Shown: positions 1 through 6,311 of the stretch, one piece after another
Layout: every line of letters begins with the position of its first letter
Position numbering within the stretch: the first letter of the stretch is position 1
NCBI GenBank assembly: GCA_903938955.1
Contig: CAJAFJ010000440.1
Coordinates: forward strand, 1 to 6,819
Source of the DNA: an uncultured beta proteobacterium
Lineage (GTDB): Bacteria; Pseudomonadota; Gammaproteobacteria; Burkholderiales; Burkholderiaceae
Direction of reading: 5' to 3'
DNA length: 6,819 nucleotides
Program-made: the position numbers and the translations under genes
Notes under the pieces: generated by a model
Database searches by the model: none
Seen by the model: only the letters and a program-made list of their open reading frames with translations
Told to the model about the DNA's origin: nothing

Positions 1-1
1 C

Positions 2-1540
2 AAGGAGGCCAATGCGCAAGCCGTAACAGCATTGTTTGAGGCGGGGGGGGCCGTGTTGGAATCCGGGCGCCTGTTTCGCAAGGACGCCTCCCAAAAGCTC
101 GCAGCCTTGTTACAAGCGCGTCAGGACCAGGCCTATCTGCAAGCCATGGCGCTGGTGGCACTGGCGTCCACCGGACTGCTGGTCGTGACGTACCTGCTCT
201 TGTGTTTTTCGGTGGCAACCGTGCGCAGCATCCGTGCCCTGAATGCCGCCATTTCGGAGGGTACGCGCGGCAATCTGGCGGTGCATGTCGACGTGCCGGG
301 TAGCGATGAACTGGCCAAAATCAGCAAGGAGTTCGAGAACATGCTCAATGTGCTCTCCACCCTGGTGGCCGATGTGCGCAGTGCCTCCGGCATGGTCACG
401 CATGTGGGCGGGCAGCTAGTGGAGGATGGGCACTCGCTCTCGGAGCGCACCCAGTCGCAGGCGGTCAGTCTGGAAGAGGCGGCCTCCAATGTCGGTCAGG
501 TGAGCGACACTGTGGCGCGCAACTCCGAGGCGGCCCAGGAAGTCAGCCTGATGACCAAGAGCCTGCATGCCGAAGCCGGCAACGCCAGCGACCTGATGGG
601 CCGCACGGTCAACGGCATGGGCGCCCTGCGCACCACCTCGGAGCGCATGCGCGAGATCATAGGCACGATTGACGGCATCGCCTTTCAAACCAATTTGCTG
701 GCGCTCAATGCGGCGGTGGAGGCCGCACGGGCCGGTGAGCAGGGCAAGGGCTTTGCCGTGGTGGCGGCCGAGGTGCGCAACCTGGCGCGGCGCAGCCAGG
801 GCGCCGCCAGCGAAGTGCGTGCCCTGATTGCCGAATCGGCCGCGCGGGTGACCGACACCGTGCAGGAAATCGAGGCGGTGAGCAAGCTGATGACCAGCCT
901 GGTGACCGGCATTTCCGAAATTGCCTTCAATGTCGAGTCCATGGCGGATGGCAGCGCCAAGCAAAGCATCGCCCTGTCCGAAGTGGTGCAGGCTGTGGGC
1001 GATCTGGACCGTGTCACGATTGAAAACTCCGGTCTGGTGGAGCGCACCTCGCACCGTTCCAGCCGCCTGATGCAGCGCTCGCGCCAACTGGAGAGTGCAG
1101 TCACCTTTATCCAGTTGCGCCAGGGCACGGCCGATGAAGCCCTGGCTCTGGCCCACAAAGGCCATGCACTGATTGAATCGGTGGGCTTTGATGCCGCCTT
1201 TGGCATCCTGCATGACAAGGATGGCGGCTACGTGGACCGCGACTTGTATGTCTTTGTCTTCGACCGCCAGGGCGTGTACCGGGTGATGGGTGCCGATGTG
1301 AACCGGGTCGGCAGCCGCTTGTCTGATGCCCCGGGCGTGGACGCACAACAGCTGCTGGACGATGCCTGGCACCGCTGCGACCAGGGTGGCGGCTGGGTCG
1401 AATACAACATCATCAACCTGGCCACTGGCGACGTGCGCGGCAAGTCGTCCTTTGTGCTGCCGCTGAGCGACGATCTGCTGATTGGTTGTGGTGCCTACCG
1501 CAGCGCCTTGACTGACGCGGAAGGCAGACTCGGGGGTTAA
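2..1540 (+). CDS. Methyl-accepting chemotaxis protein with C-terminal Cache-like domain (5' end missing)
   Basis: Chemoreceptor that passes a ligand signal to the CheA/CheW kinase array at the inner membrane. The frame is open to the left edge, so the true start lies outside; 512 residues are visible, counted from base 2. An internal TTG at 32 is not the likely start. Visible order: the end of a periplasmic helical region (1-46), one transmembrane helix (about 47-70, rich in L/V/A), HAMP linker (about 71-125, with [15 protein letters not shown]), and the methylation/signalling coiled coil (about 130-365). The conserved hairpin tip is at about 223-266 and includes [20 protein letters not shown] and [19 protein letters not shown], which identify the family firmly. 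After the coiled coil, about 375-502 resembles a single Cache domain ([34 protein letters not shown]). Sensor Cache domains are normally periplasmic, whereas this one should be cytoplasmic. There is no CheR-binding pentapeptide at the C-terminus. The gene converges on the flavin reductase gene. The ligand is unknown. Confidence 0.95.
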   Translation, partial: KEANAQAVTALFEAGGAVLESGRLFRKDASQKLAALLQARQDQAYLQAMALVALASTGLLVVTYLLLCFSVATVRSIRALNAAISEGTRGNLAVHVDVPGSDELAKISKEFENMLNVLSTLVADVRSASGMVTHVGGQLVEDGHSLSERTQSQAVSLEEAASNVGQVSDTVARNSEAAQEVSLMTKSLHAEAGNASDLMGRTVNGMGALRTTSERMREIIGTIDGIAFQTNLLALNAAVEAARAGEQGKGFAVVAAEVRNLARRSQGAASEVRALIAESAARVTDTVQEIEAVSKLMTSLVTGISEIAFNVESMADGSAKQSIALSEVVQAVGDLDRVTIENSGLVERTSHRSSRLMQRSRQLESAVTFIQLRQGTADEALALAHKGHALIESVGFDAAFGILHDKDGGYVDRDLYVFVFDRQGVYRVMGADVNRVGSRLSDAPGVDAQQLLDDAWHRCDQGGGWVEYNIINLATGDVRGKSSFVLPLSDDLLIGCGAYRSALTDAEGRLGG

Positions 1541-1634
1541 AGCCCCCACGCTCCCCCATTGCATTTGGGTAGCTGCCCCCCGAGGGGGCTCACCCGCCTT
1601 GGGGCGGCCCGGCGGCGGGTTGGTCGCTCCCACG
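1541..1634. repeat. GC-rich palindrome cluster, probable interspersed intergenic element
   Basis: This non-coding stretch directly follows the chemoreceptor stop codon and contains several dyads. GCCCCC (1575-1580) pairs with GGGGGC (1584-1589) across CGA. ACCCGCC (1592-1598) pairs with GGCGGGT (1614-1620), and CCGCC (1594-1598) can alternatively pair with GGCGG (1603-1607). GGGGG (1532-1536) over the stop codon can pair with CCCCC (1543-1547), and AGCCCCC (1541-1547) with GGGGGCT (1584-1590). The octamer GGGTAGCT occurs at 1567 and again at 1650, in the adjoining terminator. From memory, similar blocks sit between many genes of Comamonadaceae; that is recollection and was not tested here. 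It may act as a transcription-end or mRNA-stability element for the two convergent genes. Confidence 0.55.
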
Positions 1635-1635
1635 T

Positions 1636-1660
1636 TACCCACTTCTTGTGGGTAGCTTTT
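1636..1660 (+). terminator. Probable Rho-independent terminator of the chemoreceptor gene
   Basis: TACCCAC (1636-1642) and GTGGGTA (1648-1654) form a perfect 7-bp stem with loop TTCTT, followed after GC by TTTT (1657-1660). The T-run lies on the plus-strand side, so it best fits transcripts coming from the chemoreceptor gene. Read on the minus strand the same hairpin has no T-run, so it is a weaker candidate for ending the flavin reductase transcript, whose stop codon is only a few bases away (1667-1665). The short U-tract makes this a moderate call. Confidence 0.5.
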
Positions 1661-1664
1661 GCAC

Positions 1665-2183
1665 TTACAGCGGATGTTCCGCGTAGAACTTGCCGCCGTG
1701 ATACAGCAGGGGTGAGGCGCCGGCGCGGTGGGCGCAATGTTCCACTTCGCCGACAAAGATGACGTGGTCGCCTTCTTCGTAGCGGCTGCGGTTGAAGCAC
1801 TCGAAGGTGGCGGCCGCACCCTCAATCAATGGTGCTCCGGCCACACCCATGCGGTACGTCACACCGGCAAATTTGTCCACACCCTTGGTGGCAAACTGCA
1901 TCGCCAGATCCTGCTGGTCGGCGCTCAGGATGTTGATGGCGTAATGCGAACCGGTGCTGAAGGCCGCCATTGAACTTGCCGCGTGGGACAGGCTCCACAG
2001 CACCAGGGGAGGCGACATGGAAACCGAGTTGAACGAGTTGGCCGTCAGGCCCACCAGATCGCCGCTGGCAGTGCGGGCGGTGACGATGGTGACACCGGTG
2101 GCGAACATGCCCAGGGCGGTGCGGAATTCAGATTTTGAAAAGATGGGAGGGCGCGCTTGGTGCGGCTTGACGGTGGACAGCAT
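1665..2183 (-). CDS. Flavin reductase family protein (FMN-binding split-barrel)
   Basis: A 172-residue protein of the flavin reductase domain family (HpaC/StyB/RutF-like). These enzymes use NAD(P)H to reduce FMN or FAD, often supplying reduced flavin to a partner monooxygenase in the cytoplasm. The family pattern is clear: an N-terminal FRTALGMFATGVTIVTA block (20-36), then GLTANSFNSVSMSPPLVLWS (45-64), NILSADQ (84-90), FECFNRSRYEEGDHVIFVGE (about 127-146), and a terminal PLLYHGGKFY (158-167). The length is normal for the small one-domain members. I chose ATG at 2183; a GTG immediately before it (2186) would add one residue. No strong Shine-Dalgarno is seen, only AGG three bases ahead. No monooxygenase gene is visible nearby, so the partner and the physiological flavin are unknown. 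The gene lies on the same strand as the aap operon, 109 bp beyond aapP, and could receive read-through from it. Confidence 0.9.
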   Translation of the reverse strand: MLSTVKPHQARPPIFSKSEFRTALGMFATGVTIVTARTASGDLVGLTANSFNSVSMSPPLVLWSLSHAASSMAAFSTGSHYAINILSADQQDLAMQFATKGVDKFAGVTYRMGVAGAPLIEGAAATFECFNRSRYEEGDHVIFVGEVEHCAHRAGASPLLYHGGKFYAEHPL

Positions 2184-2194
2184 CACCTGAATTT

Positions 2195-2208
2195 AACCGA
2201 GATCGGTT
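2195..2208. promoter_or_regulatory. Short dyad upstream of flavin reductase, possible operator
   Basis: AACCGA and TCGGTT form a perfect 6-bp dyad separated by two bases, 11 bp upstream of the flavin reductase ATG. Its position between the start codon and the upstream gap would suit a repressor site or a leader hairpin. No convincing -35/-10 pair was found around it, and a 12-bp palindrome can arise by chance, so this is a weak call. Confidence 0.25.
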
Positions 2209-2227
2209 TTGTTTCGCGGTGAAGTGG

Positions 2228-2273
2228 TTTTTAACTCCCCCTTGGGGGAGTTAAAAAACGGGGGAGTTAAAAA
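2228..2273. repeat. Perfect 14-bp inverted repeat plus an extra copy of one arm
   Basis: TTTTTAACTCCCCC (2228-2241) is the exact reverse complement of GGGGGAGTTAAAAA (2244-2257), with only TT between them. The second arm is then repeated exactly at 2260-2273 after AC. It lies 19 bp past the aapP stop codon and may be the 3' end signal of the aap transcript. On the minus strand, however, the run of T precedes the stem and the sequence after the stem is CCACTT, so it is not a textbook Rho-independent terminator in either direction. The extra arm copy allows two alternative hairpins. The core GGGGGAGTT recurs at 3038-3046, just ahead of the aapP start codon. Confidence 0.7.
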
Positions 2274-2292
2274 CAGCCCCGCCGGGAAAAAG

Positions 2293-3036
2293 TCAGTGCC
2301 CCAAGATCTTGGACAAGAAATCCCGACTCCGCTCACTCTGCGGATTGTTAAAGAAATCATGCGGATTGTTCTGCTCAACGATCTGCCCCTGGTCCATGAA
2401 GATCACGCGGTCGGCCACCGCCTTGGCAAAGCCCATCTCGTGCGTCACGCACAGCATGGTGATCCCCTGGCTGGCCATCTCGATCATCACGTCCAGCACT
2501 TCCTTGATCATTTCCGGGTCCAGCGCCGAGGTCGGCTCATCGAACAGCATGATCTTCGGCTTCAGGCACAGGGCGCGGGCAATGGCGACGCGCTGCTGCT
2601 GGCCGCCGGAGAGTTGCAACGGGTACTTGCCCGCCTGCTCGGCAATGCGCACGCGCGCCAGCTGGTGCATGGCTTTTTCTTCGGCCTCTTTTTTGGACAG
2701 CTTGCCAACCCAGATCGGCGACAGTGTGAGGTTCTCCAGCACGGTCAGGTGCGGGAACAGGTTGAACTGCTGAAACACCATGCCGACTTTTTTGCGCACG
2801 TCATCGATCAAACGGGCGTCGTCGGTCAGCTCCACGCCGTCCACCCACAGATGACCTTGCTGGTGCGTTTCCAGCCGGTTGATACAGCGGATCAGCGTCG
2901 ATTTGCCGGAGCCGGACGGGCCGCAGATGACGATGCGCTCGCCGGGGGTCACGCTCAAGTCGATGTCGCGCAACACATGAAAGGTGTCACCGTACCACTT
3001 GTTGAGCTTGTCGAATTGGATGATGGGCTGGGTCAT
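2293..3036 (-). CDS. aapP: General L-amino acid ABC transporter, ATP-binding protein AapP
   Basis: Cytoplasmic ATPase subunit (247 residues) that powers the AapJQMP importer; a homologue of GlnQ/GltL/YhdZ. All ABC motifs are intact: Walker [10 protein letters not shown] (39-47), Q-loop VFQQFNLFP (87-95), signature [15 protein letters not shown] (142-156), Walker B IMLFDEP (162-168), D-loop SALD (170-173) and the switch histidine in CVTHEMG (H199). The length is normal for polar amino acid transporters. ATG at 3036 follows the aapM stop by 15 bp, with GGAA (3048-3045) as a Shine-Dalgarno about 9 bp ahead, so it is probably the last gene of the operon. The bases between that site and the ATG are a C-run (AACTCCCCCC), which complements the repeat element beyond the stop codon. 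The family is certain; the aap name comes from the operon's binding protein and gene order. Confidence 0.96.
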   Translation of the reverse strand: MTQPIIQFDKLNKWYGDTFHVLRDIDLSVTPGERIVICGPSGSGKSTLIRCINRLETHQQGHLWVDGVELTDDARLIDDVRKKVGMVFQQFNLFPHLTVLENLTLSPIWVGKLSKKEAEEKAMHQLARVRIAEQAGKYPLQLSGGQQQRVAIARALCLKPKIMLFDEPTSALDPEMIKEVLDVMIEMASQGITMLCVTHEMGFAKAVADRVIFMDQGQIVEQNNPHDFFNNPQSERSRDFLSKILGH

Positions 3037-3051
3037 GGGGGGAGTTCCGCT

Positions 3052-4170
3052 TTAGCGCTGGCTGCCGTGGCTGAGCTGTTGCTCAACCCAAAGGCTGTAG
3101 CGGGACATGGAAAAACAAAACACGAAATAAATCAGGGCGATGAAAAGATAGCCTTCGAGCATGAAGGGGCGCCAGTTGGCGTCCGAGTTCAAGGCCAGCG
3201 ACAGGGCGCCGGTCAGCTCGTAGAGGCTGACAATGGTCACCAGCGAGGTGTCCTTGAAGGTCGAGATGAAGTTATTCATCAGGCTGGGCACCACCATCGC
3301 CAGCGCCTGCGGCAACACCACCAGCCGCTGGGTTTGCCACCATGACAAGCCAAGCGTCGCCGCCGCCTCAAGTTGCCCCTGGGGAATGGCTTGCAGGCCG
3401 CCCCGAATCACCTCCGCCATGTAGGCCGCCGCAAACAGCGAGATGCCCAGCAGCACGCGGATCAGCACATCCACGCTGAAGCCTTCGGGCATGAACAGCG
3501 GGAACATGAACGAGGCCATGAACAGCACCGTGATCAGCGGCACACCCCGGATCAGTTCGACATACAGGGTGCAAAAAGTGCGAATGGCGGGCAAGCTGGA
3601 GCGCCGCCCCAACGCCACGGCCAGTGCCACCGGCAAGGCCAGTGCCATCGACAAGGCGGCCAGCAGCAGCGTTAACGGCAAGCCGCCCCAGCGGTCGGTT
3701 TCGACGCGGGCCAGGCCCAGCACGTTGCCATGCATCAGGGTGAAAAACACCGCCAGCACCACGGCCCACAGCAGGCCCAGCCAGGCGTGCCAGAACGCGC
3801 GGGTGCAACTGGCCACCAGCAGGCCCAGCATCAGGGTGGTGGCCAGCAGCGGCCGCCATTGCGCGTCAAACGGGTAGCGGCCAAACAGGATGAGGCGGTA
3901 TTTCTCCGCCACCACGCCCCAGCAGGCGCCTGCGCCGTCCACCCGGCAGGCTTCAAAACTGGGCAACCAGGTGGCCCGCACCACGGCCCAGCTGAAAAAT
4001 TGCTGGCCGAAGTAAAGCAACACGCCACCGAGGACGAGCGTCAGCAGGCCGGTCAGCCAGTCGCCAAACAGGTTGATGCGCAGCCAGGCCAACAGGCCTT
4101 CCGTGCGGCGGGGCGCGGGCCGGGGGGCGATGAATTCAACCGTGGGGGCCGTCATGGGTGGGGGCGGCAT
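3052..4170 (-). CDS. aapM: General L-amino acid ABC transporter permease AapM
   Basis: Inner-membrane permease of the HisM/GlnP type, 372 residues with the chosen start, close to known AapM/YhdY lengths. It has a first hydrophobic helix at about 39-60, then a short Cys-containing segment (CRVDGAGACWGVVAEKYRLI, about 75-94) and FGRYP typical of this subunit, two helices at about 106-145, and the conserved permease domain from about 155 to 365. The ATPase-coupling EAA loop reads GQLEAAATLGLS (245-256). The C-terminus ends in another helix (about 340-356). ATG at 4170 overlaps the aapQ stop codon as TGATG, with AAAGAG (4181-4176) five bases ahead, which points to translational coupling. An in-frame start at 4269 would overlap aapQ by about 100 bp and add a tail unlike the family, so I reject it. 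A Met five codons in (4155) is possible but has no ribosome binding site. Confidence 0.93.
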   Translation of the reverse strand: MPPPPMTAPTVEFIAPRPAPRRTEGLLAWLRINLFGDWLTGLLTLVLGGVLLYFGQQFFSWAVVRATWLPSFEACRVDGAGACWGVVAEKYRLILFGRYPFDAQWRPLLATTLMLGLLVASCTRAFWHAWLGLLWAVVLAVFFTLMHGNVLGLARVETDRWGGLPLTLLLAALSMALALPVALAVALGRRSSLPAIRTFCTLYVELIRGVPLITVLFMASFMFPLFMPEGFSVDVLIRVLLGISLFAAAYMAEVIRGGLQAIPQGQLEAAATLGLSWWQTQRLVVLPQALAMVVPSLMNNFISTFKDTSLVTIVSLYELTGALSLALNSDANWRPFMLEGYLFIALIYFVFCFSMSRYSLWVEQQLSHGSQR

Positions 4171-5180
4171 CAGCGCTCTTTGATCGCCGAGCGGCGGTTG
4201 TAGCGGTGCATCAGCCAGGCGGTCGCCAGTGAGGTGCACAGGTACACCGCCATGACGATGGCCAGGCATTCCACAGCGCGCCCGGTCTGGTTCAGGGCGG
4301 TGTTGGCGATGGACACCACATCCGGGTAACCCACGGCCACGGCCAACGATGAATTCTTGGTCAGGTTCAAAAACTGGTTGGTCAGGGGCGGAATGATCAC
4401 GCGCAGCGCCTGCGGCAGCATCACCAGCCGCATCGACTGGCTCGGGCTCAGCCCCAGCGCCACGGCGGCCTCACGCTGGCCGCGGTCCACCGACTGGATG
4501 CCGGCGCGCACCACCTCGGCCACAAACGCCGCCGTGTACGCCGTCAGCCCCAGCAGCACGGTGAGAAATTCAGGCGTCAGCGAGCCGCCGTGTTCAATGG
4601 CGAACTCGCCTTTTACCGGAAAGTCGAACGCGAATGGCATGCCATCAGAGGACCAGACCGGAATCGGAAAGCTCAGGCCGCCTTTGCTCAGGAACATGGG
4701 CCCCAGCGTCCAGGCCTCGGTGGTGGCGGGCAGCGCCTCGGTGAACAGCAAGTACCACATGAGCAATTGCAGCAAGACCGGCACGTTGCGAAACATTTCT
4801 ACATAAGCGTAACAAACGCCGCGCACCAGCGCGTTGCGCGAGAACCGGCCCACGCCCAGCAGTGTGCCGAGCAGCGTTGTCAGCACAATACCCAGCAGCG
4901 CCACGCGCAAGGTGTTGGACAGCCCGACACCAAAGGCCAGCCAGTACGACTGGCCGGAGTCAAAAGGGAACAGGCTCTCGCCGATGTCAAAACCGGCGGG
5001 GTCGGCTAAAAAATCAAAGCCGCTCTGGATGCCGCGCAACTGCATGTTGTGCAGCGTGTTGCGCGCCAGAAACCAGACCAGGGCCGCCACCCCGATGATC
5101 GCCAGCCCCTGATACAGCCGGGCCCGAAAGGCCTGACTGCGCCAGAATCCGCGTTTCGACTTCGGGGGAAGCGGCGCCAT
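4170..5180 (-). CDS. aapQ: General L-amino acid ABC transporter permease AapQ, compact form
   Basis: Inner-membrane permease partner of AapM, 336 residues. The N-terminal pattern fits AapQ/YhdX: a first helix at about 22-39, then NTLHNMQLRGIQSGFDFL (41-58), and a permease domain from about 85 with NTLRVALLG and YVEMFRNVPVLLQLLMWYL. The EAA loop is GQREAAVALGLS (234-245), followed by LPQALRVIIPPLTNQFLNL and NSSLA. The C-terminus MHRYNRRSAIKER is characteristic. From memory, homologues such as YhdX are about 390-400 residues and carry extra membrane helices between the LSNRGL-like segment and the PEL/PEF segment. Here LSKGGLSFPIPVWSSDG (165-181) leads after a short polar stretch to LTPEF (201-205), so roughly 55-60 residues appear to be absent. 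The frame is intact, so this looks like a natural short form and not a broken gene. ATG at 5180 lies 24 bp after the aapJ stop, with no strong Shine-Dalgarno. Confidence 0.92.
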   Translation of the reverse strand: MAPLPPKSKRGFWRSQAFRARLYQGLAIIGVAALVWFLARNTLHNMQLRGIQSGFDFLADPAGFDIGESLFPFDSGQSYWLAFGVGLSNTLRVALLGIVLTTLLGTLLGVGRFSRNALVRGVCYAYVEMFRNVPVLLQLLMWYLLFTEALPATTEAWTLGPMFLSKGGLSFPIPVWSSDGMPFAFDFPVKGEFAIEHGGSLTPEFLTVLLGLTAYTAAFVAEVVRAGIQSVDRGQREAAVALGLSPSQSMRLVMLPQALRVIIPPLTNQFLNLTKNSSLAVAVGYPDVVSIANTALNQTGRAVECLAIVMAVYLCTSLATAWLMHRYNRRSAIKER

Positions 5181-5204
5181 GCCATCAAGACCCGGTGGCG
5201 TGGC

Positions 5205-6242
5205 TCAACGAACCGGGTAGGCGTAAATCAGGCCGCCCTGGTTCCATTGCTTGTTCAGGCCACGTGGCAAATTGACCGGCGACTTTTGGCCCAGGTTGCG
5301 CTCAAAACTCTCACCGTAGTTGCCGGTGACCTTGATAGCGCGGGCCAGCCAGTCTTTGTCCAGGCCCAGCAGTTTGCCGGTGTCTTCATTGCCGCCGCCC
5401 AGCAGGCGTTGCACGACGGGGTCGGTGCTGGTGGCTTTGAGCATGTCGACATTGGCTTGCGTCACGCCATATTCTTCAGCTTCCATGGTGCCGTAAATCA
5501 CCCATTTGACGATGGCAAACCACTCGTCATCGCCACGGCGCACCACCGGGCCCAGCGGCTCTTTGGAGATCAGGTCGGGCAGGATCAGGTGATCTTTCGG
5601 GTCTTTGGCTTCCTTGCTGCGGATCGAGGCCAGCCCCGAGGCGTCGGTGGTGTAACCCACACAGCGACCCGAGAAATAAGCGGCATTGGCGGCGTCAAAC
5701 TTCTCGAACACCACCGGTTTGATGTTCAAGCCATTGGCCTTGGAGAACGATGCCAGGTTTTTCTCGGAAGTGGTGCCCGACTGCACGCAGACGGTCTGGC
5801 CCTTGAGCTGTTTGGCGTTCTTGATCTTGCTCTTGGCGGGCACCATGAAGCCCTGGCCGTCGTAGTAGTTGGTGACGGTCGAGTTCAGCCCCATGGAGGC
5901 ATCGCGCGTGAGCGTGAAGGTGGTGTTGCGCGCCAGGATGTCGACCTCGCCGGACTGCAGGGCGGTAAAACGCTGCTGGGAGTTCAGCGGCACGTACTTG
6001 ACCTTTTCCGCGTCCTTCAAGGTGGCGGCGGCCAGGGCCTTGCACACATCCACATCCAGCCCCGACCACTGCCCGCTGGAGTCGGCGGCCGAGAAACCGT
6101 TGACCCCCGTGCTCACGCCGCAAATGATCTGGCCCCGGGCCTTGATCGCATCGAGTGTTTTACCGGCATGGGCGGGCGCGGCGCCGAGGGCGCACAGGGC
6201 GACCATCGCGGCGGCCAGGGTGCTTGAAGTAGTCAGTTGCAT
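5205..6242 (-). CDS. aapJ: General L-amino acid ABC transporter substrate-binding protein AapJ
   Basis: Periplasmic binding protein (345 residues) that captures amino acids and delivers them to AapQM. A Sec signal peptide is evident (about 1-26: polar start, hydrophobic LAAAMVALCALGAAP, cleavage after AHA). The mature protein is of the solute-binding family 3 type, with features specific to the AapJ/YhdW branch: VNGFSAADSSGQWSGLDVDV (47-66), LNSQQRFTALQSGEVDILA (86-104) then RNTTFTLTRD, YYDGQGFMVP, VCVQSGTTSEKNL (151-163), YTTDASGLASIR, and ISKEPLGPVVRRGDDEW (225-241). The long C-terminal extension includes a NYGESFERNLG block and ends IYAYPVR, as in this branch. Mature cysteines at 41, 67, 152 and 194 could form two disulfides. 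The length matches the roughly 340 residues of known members. It is the first gene of the operon, which follows the usual J-Q-M-P order. ATG at 6242 has only a weak GAG-type ribosome site. Aap-type proteins bind a broad range of L-amino acids; the exact preference cannot be read from sequence. Confidence 0.95.
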   Translation of the reverse strand: MQLTTSSTLAAAMVALCALGAAPAHAGKTLDAIKARGQIICGVSTGVNGFSAADSSGQWSGLDVDVCKALAAATLKDAEKVKYVPLNSQQRFTALQSGEVDILARNTTFTLTRDASMGLNSTVTNYYDGQGFMVPAKSKIKNAKQLKGQTVCVQSGTTSEKNLASFSKANGLNIKPVVFEKFDAANAAYFSGRCVGYTTDASGLASIRSKEAKDPKDHLILPDLISKEPLGPVVRRGDDEWFAIVKWVIYGTMEAEEYGVTQANVDMLKATSTDPVVQRLLGGGNEDTGKLLGLDKDWLARAIKVTGNYGESFERNLGQKSPVNLPRGLNKQWNQGGLIYAYPVR

Positions 6243-6273
6243 GGGCGTTACTCAGTTAAGGGTTGAAGCAGGG

Positions 6274-6287
6274 CTGATCAGATCATA
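6274..6287 (-). promoter_or_regulatory. Candidate -10 element and adjoining palindrome upstream of aapJ
   Basis: On the minus strand TATGAT (6287-6282) differs from the sigma-70 -10 consensus at one base and lies 39 bp ahead of the aapJ start codon. Immediately downstream is the 8-bp palindrome CTGATCAG (6281-6274), where a repressor could block initiation. No good -35 hexamer is found at 16-18 bp spacing (only GC-rich bases), so the promoter would need an activator or is not real. I saw no sigma-54 -24/-12 pair and no TGTAAA-N6-TTTACA TyrR box in the 69-bp gap. Confidence 0.3.
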
Positions 6288-6311
6288 TTGAAGTTTGCGC
6301 CCGGGTGCGGT

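Noticed and set aside
416..1825. Long minus-strand open frame (469 codons) opposite the chemoreceptor gene
   Set aside because: Its translation is low-complexity, His/Gln/Ala/Gly-rich and matches no family I know, while the opposite strand encodes clear chemoreceptor motifs. Long antisense frames are expected in high-GC coding DNA.
2209..3345. Plus-strand open frame (378 codons) opposite aapP and the end of aapM
   Set aside because: It is the mirror of two well-supported genes and has the His/Gln/Arg-rich composition of an antisense shadow. It also spans their gene boundary, with no ribosome site or domain.
4171..4269. Upstream start for aapM at 4269, adding 33 residues
   Set aside because: It would overlap aapQ by about 100 bp, the added residues are unlike the family, and the TGATG junction at 4172-4168 with a ribosome site gives a better start.
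5049..6227. Plus-strand open frame (392 codons) opposite aapJ
   Set aside because: aapJ on the minus strand has a signal peptide and full family motifs; the antisense frame has no recognisable domain and shadow-like composition.
6243..6311. Sigma-54 promoter or TyrR box ahead of aapJ
   Set aside because: No GG-N10-GC type -24/-12 pair and no TGTAAA-N6-TTTACA match could be found in the gap by reading both strands.
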